Below, one piece after another: positions 55,930 to 63,186 of a stretch of DNA of 64,000 nt. The stretch spans positions 1 to 64,000 of the forward strand of contig NZ_JACUTY010000002.1 of NCBI RefSeq assembly GCF_014859555.1, given 5' to 3'. Numbering within the stretch: the first letter of the stretch is position 1; each line of letters begins with the position of its first letter. Both the position numbers and the translations under genes were made by a program. Under the pieces are notes generated by a model. It did not search any database. It saw only the letters and a list, made by a program, of their open reading frames with translations, and was not told the DNA's origin. This DNA is from Thiomicrospira sp. (GTDB lineage: Bacteria > Pseudomonadota > Gammaproteobacteria > Thiomicrospirales > Thiomicrospiraceae).

Positions 55930-58488
55930 TTAGGTTAGACTCTTTTGATAAAGCCGCATGAAGTCATCGGCGGGTATCGCCTGACTGACAAGAAAACCCT
56001 GATATAGGTCACAGTCATGTTGCATTAAATAAGCCAGTTGATCGGTATTTTCAACGCCTTCTGCCAACACACATAAGCCAAGCGCATGCCCCATGGTAAT
56101 AATTGCATTAACAATTTGTTGACCGTTTTGCTCGTGACTTAAGTCAGCCACAAAACTCTGATCAATCTTAATCACATCTAACGCAAAGCGTTTTAAGTAA
56201 GATAATGAAGAATAACCCGTGCCAAAATCATCCAAGGCCAAAGTCAAACCTAGCTGGCGCAGCTTTATTAGTGTTTCATCTATGTGCGAGACTTCTTGCA
56301 TCAACGCACTTTCCGTTAACTCCAGTTCTAAATAACGCGCTGGAAACCCTGTTTCATCCAAAATCTTTTTAATTAATTTATCCACACCGCCATGGCGTAA
56401 TTGCTGCGCCGATACATTAACCGCTAGACGAAATGGCGGATAACCTTGCGCCAACCAAGCCTGGCCTTGTGTACAGACCTCTCGCAATACCCATTCACCT
56501 ATTTCCTGAATCAAACCGGTTTCTTCCGCCATGGGAATAAAGTTTAGCGGCGAAATAAAACCTTTCTCGGGATCAAGCCAACGAATTAAAGCTTCCGCTC
56601 CAACAATGTGATTGGATTTCAAATCGACTTGTGGCTGATAATAAACCTTCAAGTGTTTTTTAAAGATCGCCTGTTTTAACTGAAGCTCTTGACGCACACG
56701 CTGACGTGCGAGCTCGGTTAACTCGTCGTTATAAAAGGCAAAACTGCCTTTACCATCAGCTTTTGCGCGATAAAGCGCGGCATCGGCATTTTGCAATAAG
56801 GCATCGGCATTTTGCCCATGATCCGGAAACACGCTGATCCCCATCGTTACACCCACCCTAACTTCGGCACCTTGGGTTAACTGAAGCGGCTGACTGATAT
56901 TTTGCGCAATGCGATGCGCCAACACTTCAGCGGATTTGGTATTAGGTAAATCCTCAATCAACACCGCAAACTCATCGCCCCCCATTCGGGCGAGGGTATT
57001 CATTTGACCAAGTTGATCGGACAACCGAGAGGCTAACGCGGCTAATAACTCATCGCCAACAGCGTGACCGTAACTGTCATTTACGTCTTTAAACCGATCT
57101 AAATCGAGCATAATCAGTGCCATCTTTTTATGCTCACGCTTAGCGTGTTTTATTTGATGACTTAGACGTGTCATAAACAACACTCGATTAGGCAAGCCAG
57201 TTATATGATCGTAATGAGATACATAATCAATCAACGCATCTTTCTCAGCCGCTCGGGTTTCTATTTCGAATTTGTGTGCCATCAACTCACGACGCCAAAT
57301 CATCCAGAGCATCAACATTAAAGCAACCATGGCTAAACTGGAAATTAAAGTAACCCAACCTACTAGCTCTCGCAAAGGATCTCTTGCTTGACCTTGCGTC
57401 ATTTGGGTAAACACAGTCCAGTTAGCATTCTGAATGTCAGTATAGCCAAACACCATTTTTTCATCATCACACGTTTTAATAACCGAGCCCAAATCTGAAA
57501 CACCTTGAACTTGCAACAACCAAGATGAATGCATACAACTAAACTCGACAACTGCACGCCCAGCCTCATCCAGGCCCAAAAACTTTGGTGTATTACCCTC
57601 CTGAACGACTAAATACGACATTGCCCCATCTGGTGCAGCTGACCAGTGCTGCAATGCTTTTAATAAAATGTCAGCAGGTGAAGCATGCAACACCAGTACA
57701 ATACTGCGCTCCATGTCTTCAGCCGGAAATGGTATCAGCCACTCTAAATGCAAAACGCCTTGTTCATCTTTGTACAGGCTACTTTGCATCACTTCTTGGG
57801 CGCGACCCGAATCAGAAATTAACTGACTAAGGATGTTTGAGTTAGTGTGCGCCTTACCACCCCAATATTTGACCAACTGACCAGCAGAATAAACTTCAAT
57901 CGCATCATAACCATAGGCTTTAATTCGATTCGTAAATACACGGTCCAGAATTTGCTCTAAACCTGAATCTTCATCAACAATTAGCCAGCGCTGTATCGCC
58001 TGCATTAAAAACACGTCACTCGCTAAATTGTTTGCGTCACCTTGGCGTTCGGCTAGCCAATTATTGATCAGGTCGGCCTGGAGTTGCGAAAAGGCCATTA
58101 ATCGATCTCGAGTTTCGCGCTCTACTTGAGGCGTTTGTTTCCAGATTAAGCCCCCAGAAATAATCGGAACCATTAAAGCTGTCGCAAAAAAACCAGCAAT
58201 TAACCAACGATTATAACGGATTAATGGTTTTTCAACCCGCTCTAACCGATTTAACCCTTGCCAGCTGGTCAGCAACACATAAAGCAATAAAGCCGTAATC
58301 GCGACAAACAGCAAGCCTTTTGTCAGGCTAAGAGTCACAAGTAAATCAGGCGATTTAACCAAAAATACCAAAATATAGTCTGACAAACCTATCCATAAAC
58401 CCGCCAATATGGCATAGGTTAGGCTTACGCCAATCGGTAATCCCAGCCATTTTCTGATTCGCACAACAAGACTCCTAAGCAGGTGCAC
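55930..58488 (-). CDS. Membrane GGDEF-EAL protein with periplasmic sensor
   Basis: 852 residues: two N-terminal helices (about 20-70), another near 95-113, a periplasmic Cache-like sensor (about 115-365), a further helix near 375-395, then GGDEF (MGGDEFAVLIEDL) and EAL (EALIRWLDP, DDFGTGYSSLSYL) domains. Both signatures are intact. It couples an external signal to cyclic-di-GMP. The start is a GTG at 58486-58488 with no strong ribosome-binding site; a later start is possible. Confidence 0.9.
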   Translation of the reverse strand: MHLLRSLVVRIRKWLGLPIGVSLTYAILAGLWIGLSDYILVFLVKSPDLLVTLSLTKGLLFVAITALLLYVLLTSWQGLNRLERVEKPLIRYNRWLIAGFFATALMVPIISGGLIWKQTPQVERETRDRLMAFSQLQADLINNWLAERQGDANNLASDVFLMQAIQRWLIVDEDSGLEQILDRVFTNRIKAYGYDAIEVYSAGQLVKYWGGKAHTNSNILSQLISDSGRAQEVMQSSLYKDEQGVLHLEWLIPFPAEDMERSIVLVLHASPADILLKALQHWSAAPDGAMSYLVVQEGNTPKFLGLDEAGRAVVEFSCMHSSWLLQVQGVSDLGSVIKTCDDEKMVFGYTDIQNANWTVFTQMTQGQARDPLRELVGWVTLISSLAMVALMLMLWMIWRRELMAHKFEIETRAAEKDALIDYVSHYDHITGLPNRVLFMTRLSHQIKHAKREHKKMALIMLDLDRFKDVNDSYGHAVGDELLAALASRLSDQLGQMNTLARMGGDEFAVLIEDLPNTKSAEVLAHRIAQNISQPLQLTQGAEVRVGVTMGISVFPDHGQNADALLQNADAALYRAKADGKGSFAFYNDELTELARQRVRQELQLKQAIFKKHLKVYYQPQVDLKSNHIVGAEALIRWLDPEKGFISPLNFIPMAEETGLIQEIGEWVLREVCTQGQAWLAQGYPPFRLAVNVSAQQLRHGGVDKLIKKILDETGFPARYLELELTESALMQEVSHIDETLIKLRQLGLTLALDDFGTGYSSLSYLKRFALDVIKIDQSFVADLSHEQNGQQIVNAIITMGHALGLCVLAEGVENTDQLAYLMQHDCDLYQGFLVSQAIPADDFMRLYQKSLT

Positions 58489-58647
58489 ACACCGAGTATA
58501 TTTATGCGACCATTCTAAAGTAATCCAGATTAAAGATTAAACGATTTTTGAATAGGCAAGATTAAACGGTATGCGTCAGCAATTGATTAAGACCGCGACT
58601 TAAGTCTGCTAAAATAGCGCTCAAAATCGATTTTGAAAGGAGTGATT

Positions 58648-58944
58648 ATGCAACCCATGCAGGTATCGGCTTATAAAAGCCCTAAAAAAAATGAACTGTT
58701 TTTATTTATTCCGCAGGTCAGCGGGCTGGATGAGTTACCCAAAGAGCTATTAGTCATGTTTGGCAAACCTGAGCACGTCATCGATTTTGAACTCACCCAA
58801 GATCGCAAAATGGGGCGTGAAGATGCAAAACAAGTCTTAGAAAATTTGCATAGTAAAGGCTACTATATGCAAATGCCGCCCAATGAAATCGAAAAGATCA
58901 GCGACATGCCACCGCCACCAGAGCGCCTAGACAACATATTTTAA
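58648..58944 (+). CDS. ycgL: YcgL family protein
   Basis: 98 residues from ATG 58648 with AAAGGAG upstream. VSAYKSPKKNELFLFIP and the C-terminal YYMQMPPNEIE region identify YcgL, a small conserved gammaproteobacterial protein of unknown function. It stands alone. Confidence 0.92.
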   Translation: MQPMQVSAYKSPKKNELFLFIPQVSGLDELPKELLVMFGKPEHVIDFELTQDRKMGREDAKQVLENLHSKGYYMQMPPNEIEKISDMPPPPERLDNIF

Positions 58945-59077
58945 AATTACGAATTAAGACGTTAAAAGTAAGCTTCAAAAGCATCTACAAACTCGGGACT
59001 AAAATACTGGCTACTAATAAATACAGGGTAGCAAATTAAAACAGGCCAGAGCTGTAATTTTGTCAACAAGCGGAAAA

Positions 59078-59102
59078 CCGATAAGAATATAACTCTTATC
59101 GG
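59078..59102. terminator. Terminator hairpin after mcdB
   Basis: CCGATAAGA and TCTTATCGG form a 9-bp stem around a 7-base loop; on the minus strand TTTTCC follows. It lies about 15 bases past the mcdB stop and would end the accessory cluster. Confidence 0.7.
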
Positions 59103-59117
59103 CTTAATAGGTTAAAA

Positions 59118-59324
59118 CTAATCAGGCCAAACACGACGACTTAAAATTACTTTTTTTTCTGGCTCTTTCTTTACAGCAGGTTGTTTTTGTGGCGGTTGTT
59201 TTTTTTCAGTTACCGGTGCAGAAGGCTTCTGTTCTGCAACTTCACTTGCAGAAGTGCTTTCTACTTCATCACTTACAACCGAATCATTATTTTGTGTAGT
59301 TTTTGGTTTACGTCTAGTTACCAT
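59118..59324 (-). CDS. mcdB: McdB-like carboxysome positioning adaptor
   Basis: 68 residues, almost all polar and disordered: basic N-terminus, acidic Ser/Glu-rich middle, then Lys/Pro/Gln-rich, ending in LSRRVWPD. The only tryptophan (W66) is near the C-terminus, as in alpha-carboxysome McdB proteins, where it is needed for carboxysome association. It overlaps mcdA by 11 bases. McdB binds the carboxysome and stimulates the McdA ATPase. The call rests on position, disorder and the C-terminal tryptophan rather than on a strong motif. Confidence 0.8.
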   Translation of the reverse strand: MVTRRKPKTTQNNDSVVSDEVESTSASEVAEQKPSAPVTEKKQPPQKQPAVKKEPEKKVILSRRVWPD

Positions 59325-59946
59325 CTATTTCCTCCCATAAAAGGTTTATTTCAAGTTTAGCTTTTTCATTATCCATTTCAACGACACCACGCCCCATACC
59401 CATTGAGTCTCGGTATACCTTTCGATCACGGACAATACTTTTCAACAACAACAATTCACTATAATCGGCAAGATACCCTTGGGCTTCTTCAACCTCCTTA
59501 ACCGATGGATTAGTTGGAGCAAGGGTTAATACCGCACGAACTCGAAGATTTGGATTATAATCTCGAGATAGTAAAATTATTTCTTGCAAACTTGGGAGTA
59601 CATCCAAGTCAGGCTGAGACGGTCTAAATGGCACTAGCAAGGTGTCTACAGCGGTAAGCCCTGTTCTAAGCTCTCTGCTATCTCGGCCACCAGCATCAAC
59701 CAGTACGTACTCATAACGCTTACCCAGATCCAAAACGGTATCACGGATATTATCAAATGCCTGAACATGGTGGACACGAGGTAAGTCTAACTCCTGCCTA
59801 TCTAAACACCAGTTGGAGGAGGTGCCTTGCCGATCAGCATCAACAATGATCACATCTTTACCTTTAGACGCTAATAAGGCCGCAAGATTAACAGTTAAAG
59901 TGCTTTTACCACAGCCGCCTTTGATATTGCCAATTTGAATAATCAT
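59314..59946 (-). CDS. mcdA: McdA, ParA-type ATPase for carboxysome positioning
   Basis: 210 residues. Deviant Walker A KGGCGKST with signature K9 and P-loop K14, switch I region DADRQGTSS, and Walker B YVLVDAGGRDS. The signature lysine agrees with alpha-carboxysome McdA; the cyanobacterial beta-type lacks it. ATP-bound dimers coat the nucleoid and move carboxysomes apart with McdB. It lies 60 bases after csoS1D. A plain ParA orphan is the alternative, but the neighbours favour McdA. Confidence 0.88.
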   Translation of the reverse strand: MIIQIGNIKGGCGKSTLTVNLAALLASKGKDVIIVDADRQGTSSNWCLDRQELDLPRVHHVQAFDNIRDTVLDLGKRYEYVLVDAGGRDSRELRTGLTAVDTLLVPFRPSQPDLDVLPSLQEIILLSRDYNPNLRVRAVLTLAPTNPSVKEVEEAQGYLADYSELLLLKSIVRDRKVYRDSMGMGRGVVEMDNEKAKLEINLLWEEIDGN

Positions 59947-60006
59947 AGTGCCTACTTAACAAATATCTTGTTTAAAATTTTAACGCAATAACATTCGGAT
60001 AGCTCA

Positions 60007-60621
60007 TTAAATACCCGTTAACTGTTCTATGGCCCGAGTAGCGGCTTCAGCGGCGACATTTATATCAGCCTCATTACCTGCCAAAATCAATCGGCCATAT
60101 GCACCAATAGCTCTAGCCTCGATCAGTGTAATATTAGCCGCCTTTTCAGCTTCATTGGCGGCATATACAATATAACCAGCGGGCTCTGTCTCAAGAATAT
60201 ACATACTATGACCAGGTAACATCATCGAACCTCGACGGTTATCCCTGTTAATCAAAACCGCATGGTCTGGCATTATAGATCGAATTATTTCATTCCACAT
60301 TATCCGACACTTCTGACGGTTACACTCTGTTGTTTTTAAAAAATCCAACATTGTTTTTCCCGATTCCAGCACATCACTCTGATCACGGTGATGTATAAAC
60401 ATTGAGCCATAAGCCCTCTCAACTAACTGCTGACCTAAATGCACGTTGGATGATTTTAAAGCTATATCCGTCAAACGATGAACGGCCATACCAGGAGCGA
60501 CTTCCAACCAAAGACAAGCGTCTCCTGGCACAGGTAAAAAACCCTGTGAGGCTGTACCCATATAGGATGCAATCTGCGGTTGAAGTGAATTGATGTTTAT
60601 ATATGTTCTAAGTTTAATCAT
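60007..60621 (-). CDS. csoS1D: CsoS1D, tandem-BMC carboxysome shell protein
   Basis: 204 residues forming two bacterial-microcompartment domains. The first has [20 protein letters not shown] and QLVERAYGS, with E68-R69 probably the gate pair of the central pore; the second has [17 protein letters not shown] and [13 protein letters not shown]. CsoS1D trimers stack and open or close a large shell pore for metabolites such as ribulose bisphosphate. The start has a weak ribosome-binding site 12 bases after the Ham1 gene, so translation may be coupled. No other shell gene is in the window. Confidence 0.95.
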   Translation of the reverse strand: MIKLRTYININSLQPQIASYMGTASQGFLPVPGDACLWLEVAPGMAVHRLTDIALKSSNVHLGQQLVERAYGSMFIHHRDQSDVLESGKTMLDFLKTTECNRQKCRIMWNEIIRSIMPDHAVLINRDNRRGSMMLPGHSMYILETEPAGYIVYAANEAEKAANITLIEARAIGAYGRLILAGNEADINVAAEAATRAIEQLTGI

Positions 60622-60633
60622 AATATTTAGTAC

Positions 60634-61251
60634 TTAATCTATTTGTGCCAACAGGGCACGCAAGGCTTGCGTACGATTACTTAGCCTTGATTTAATAACG
60701 GGTGTGAGTTCGGCCACGGTTGCCCTTTCACGCAAAAGATAAAAAACAGAATCATATCCATAACCTTCTTTACCACGGGCTTCATTCAAAATATAACCGG
60801 TCCAATCCGCCGTCACACATATCGGCAAGGGATCCATAGCATGCCTTACATAAGCCATAGTGCAAACGTATTTAGCCTGTCGATGGCCCTCCGGAACGTC
60901 GTGCATTACTTTCAATAATTTTTGCACATTAGCATAATCGTCAGCGTTTTCACCGGCAAATCGAGCGGAAAACAAACCCGGCGCGCCATTCAATGCCTCA
61001 ACAAACAAACCGGAATCGTCACCGATAGCCGGTAATCCAGTTTTCTCTGCGGCAAAGCGAGCTTTAAGAATAGCATTTTCAATGCAGCTATGGCCTGTTT
61101 CCTCTACCTGATCAGAAAAGAACTCAGACTGCAAATACACATAGTAACCTTTCAAAACCGCTTGCATCTCTACAAGCTTACCAGGATTACCAGACGCTAA
61201 AACAATCGGCTTAGTGTTTTGATAGCCCGCTAGTTTATAAGGAGAATACAT
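60634..61251 (-). CDS. Ham1/RdgB-type nucleotide pyrophosphatase, diverged
   Basis: 205 residues. SGNPGK (20-25), a conserved E at E59 region and DDSGL (78-82) are those of XTP/dITP pyrophosphatases, and GKEGYGYDSVF fits the family. But the usual FGYDPIF is YGYDSVF, and the SHR motif near the C-terminus, whose histidine contacts the base, is SNR (191-193). Ham1 genes accompany carboxysome loci in alpha-cyanobacteria. Here it lies between the putative carbonic anhydrase and csoS1D, 12-14 bases from each. It may be a specialised relative. Confidence 0.85.
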   Translation of the reverse strand: MYSPYKLAGYQNTKPIVLASGNPGKLVEMQAVLKGYYVYLQSEFFSDQVEETGHSCIENAILKARFAAEKTGLPAIGDDSGLFVEALNGAPGLFSARFAGENADDYANVQKLLKVMHDVPEGHRQAKYVCTMAYVRHAMDPLPICVTADWTGYILNEARGKEGYGYDSVFYLLRERATVAELTPVIKSRLSNRTQALRALLAQID

Positions 61252-61265
61252 TAGATAAATCCTGT

Positions 61266-61808
61266 TTATTCAGGCATCACAGACGAGTGATGATGAACAA
61301 TTTTCCAATCATTATTACGGAACTCATAAACAAAAGTATAACGCGCAGGAACCTCTTTCGTACCTGACTTATCTGTCAACCGAAAAGAGTAAATCCCAGC
61401 GTCCGTTAATTTATTACAACCTTTTTTAACATTACGTTGCACAATAGTTCCAACAGGCTTTTTTTCTAAAAAATGTGAAAAATAATCTTCAATCTCAGCC
61501 AGGTTTGTTCTGGCTAAATTTGATACCGTTGGTAGCAATACGGCGTCATCAGCATAAAGCGCAGAAACGGCTTTGGGATTAAGTGTTTTTAAGGCCGCAC
61601 TCCATTTATCAAAAAGCTCTGCAGCCAACTTCTCATCTACTGGCGCACAAAAACTATGCTCGTTAGCCGACAAGGTATCTATAGGGCGAGACGAAACGCC
61701 TGTCACTAGCTGAGAAGGGGTTCTCAATGAAGTACTTAAGCTGACCCGTGCCTTATTTTGACTTTCGATACCAAGTGTTCCGGTTATGTGAACCGTTTGA
61801 TTTTTCAT
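61266..61808 (-). CDS. CaMKII-AD/SnoaL-like protein, putative iota carbonic anhydrase
   Basis: 180 residues with a strong AAAGGAA ribosome-binding site. Residues about 58-180 form a CaMKII-association-type (NTF2-like) domain: ELFDKWSAALKTLNPKAVSALYADDAV, YTFVYEFRNNDWKIV and HHHSS (172-176). The HHHSS ending is a mark of iota carbonic anhydrases, which hydrate CO2 in diatoms, cyanobacteria and some proteobacteria. The N-terminal 50 residues are not a signal peptide; they are polar with ITGT (8-11) and VTGV (35-38), echoing the [IV]TG motifs of the carboxysome scaffold CsoS2. Carbonic-anhydrase activity is inferred. Confidence 0.65.
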   Translation of the reverse strand: MKNQTVHITGTLGIESQNKARVSLSTSLRTPSQLVTGVSSRPIDTLSANEHSFCAPVDEKLAAELFDKWSAALKTLNPKAVSALYADDAVLLPTVSNLARTNLAEIEDYFSHFLEKKPVGTIVQRNVKKGCNKLTDAGIYSFRLTDKSGTKEVPARYTFVYEFRNNDWKIVHHHSSVMPE

Positions 61809-61889
61809 TTTATTATTCCTTTTATTTGTCTTGCTAAGCCTGAAGCAAACTAACCAATAAATTAGATTAGATTAAAAACCAGCTCGACA

Positions 61890-62858
61890 CTATGTTTTGG
61901 CTGTCTGAAAGTACTCAGTACCTTTTTCAAGTAAAAACTCTAGAAATTCATTGGCTAAAATTGACAATGATTTACCCGTAGGATAAACAATATTCAGCTC
62001 TTTTTCTAACGGGAAACCTTCAACATCTAAAATAGCCAAGGGCCCTTCTACGCCCTCTATATATAGTGAGTGCTTAGGCACAACTGAAATACCCAAGCCC
62101 CCAAATACAGCATGCTTGATGGTCTCTGTACCTTCTAATGTAAGCTTTTCGTTAATGACCAAACCTTGTTGATTAAACCTTTCCTCAACCGCGGAACGAA
62201 TCCCTGAACCAACTTCTCTCATCAAAACAGGCTCTTCAGCAATGCGAGTTAATGAAATGTTTTTAACCCCAACGAGTTTATGATCTCGATGTGCAATAAA
62301 TACCAATGGATTTGGAGCGAAAGGTATAACAACGGCATCTAGTGAAGTTGGCGGCTTTTGACCCATGATGTATAAGTCATCCAGATTCTCTTCAATTCGA
62401 CTTAAAATTGTTTCTCGATTACAAACGGTAAAAGATAAATCAATATCAGGATATTTTTTTGAAAAATCACCCAGTGCTAAAGGTAAAAAATACTTTGCCG
62501 TCGTTACTACCGCGACCCTTAGACGACCTTTCCTCATACCTTTGAAATCATTTAATTTCATTTCAAGGTTTGATAGCACGTCAATCACCTGGCGACAAGA
62601 GTACGCCACCTCTTCACCTACATCTGTCAAATATATATTACGGCCGATTTGCTCATACAACGGAACATCGAGACTTTCCTGAAAACTTTTTATTTGAGTC
62701 GAAACAGTCGGTTGAGTCAAATGCAAAGCTTCAGCTGCTTTTGTAAAACTACTGTAACGTGCAACTGCTTCAAAAACCTGAATCTGACGCAAAGTCAGAT
62801 ACCGGATTAAGTGATGGCTAGAACCAAATTCCTGCGCATTTTTTGTCACATTACTCAA
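61890..62858 (-). CDS. cbbR: Second CbbR-type LysR regulator
   Basis: 322 residues with AAEALHLTQPTVSTQIKSF recognition helix and the effector domain LMREVGSGIRSA. It resembles the regulator at 39863 throughout. It lies between the sbtB-like gene (9 bases) and the putative carbonic anhydrase gene (81 bases), so it is inside the cluster it may control. AAGG precedes the start. It may specialise in the low-CO2 response. Confidence 0.9.
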   Translation of the reverse strand: MSNVTKNAQEFGSSHHLIRYLTLRQIQVFEAVARYSSFTKAAEALHLTQPTVSTQIKSFQESLDVPLYEQIGRNIYLTDVGEEVAYSCRQVIDVLSNLEMKLNDFKGMRKGRLRVAVVTTAKYFLPLALGDFSKKYPDIDLSFTVCNRETILSRIEENLDDLYIMGQKPPTSLDAVVIPFAPNPLVFIAHRDHKLVGVKNISLTRIAEEPVLMREVGSGIRSAVEERFNQQGLVINEKLTLEGTETIKHAVFGGLGISVVPKHSLYIEGVEGPLAILDVEGFPLEKELNIVYPTGKSLSILANEFLEFLLEKGTEYFQTAKT

Positions 62859-62867
62859 CCTTAAGAC

Positions 62868-63170
62868 TTATTTACACTTACTAGGTGTTAAAACTTCTGC
62901 ATTCAAACTAAACATAAAATAGTGATAGCCCTTTTTAACGTCTTTCATTAGTTCATCACTCACAAGACCATACTGATCTTCATTGACCATAACCATAAAT
63001 AAAATATTACTGTCCGCATCAAAGTGGCCCGATTGAACTCCCGAGTCTCCTTCTCCAGAAACATAAAAGAAAGTAAAACCTGTAATACCGACCTTTCTAA
63101 ATATTTTTTTTACGCGGTCTTCTAAGGTATTAGATGTGATTATCTGCATCAACTTTTGGTTACAAGACAT
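62868..63170 (-). CDS. sbtB: SbtB/CPII-like PII-family regulator
   Basis: 100 residues with the ferredoxin-like PII fold seen in SbtB and CPII: QKLMQIITSNTLEDRVKKIF, a T-loop region GEGDSGVQSGHFD, and YFMFSLNAEVLTPSKCK. In cyanobacteria SbtB binds adenine nucleotides and shuts SbtA; CPII of Thiomonas is tied to a carboxysome locus and bicarbonate. It ends in SKCK instead of the CGPEGC redox tail of cyanobacterial SbtB. It is 16 bases after sbtA with GGAG as ribosome-binding site. Confidence 0.85.
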   Translation of the reverse strand: MSCNQKLMQIITSNTLEDRVKKIFRKVGITGFTFFYVSGEGDSGVQSGHFDADSNILFMVMVNEDQYGLVSDELMKDVKKGYHYFMFSLNAEVLTPSKCK

Positions 63171-63186
63171 CGTTCAAACTCCAAAA

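Noticed and set aside
59314-59946. Chromosome or plasmid partition ParA
   Set aside because: No parB or parS beside it; an McdB-like gene with C-terminal tryptophan overlaps it and csoS1D precedes it.
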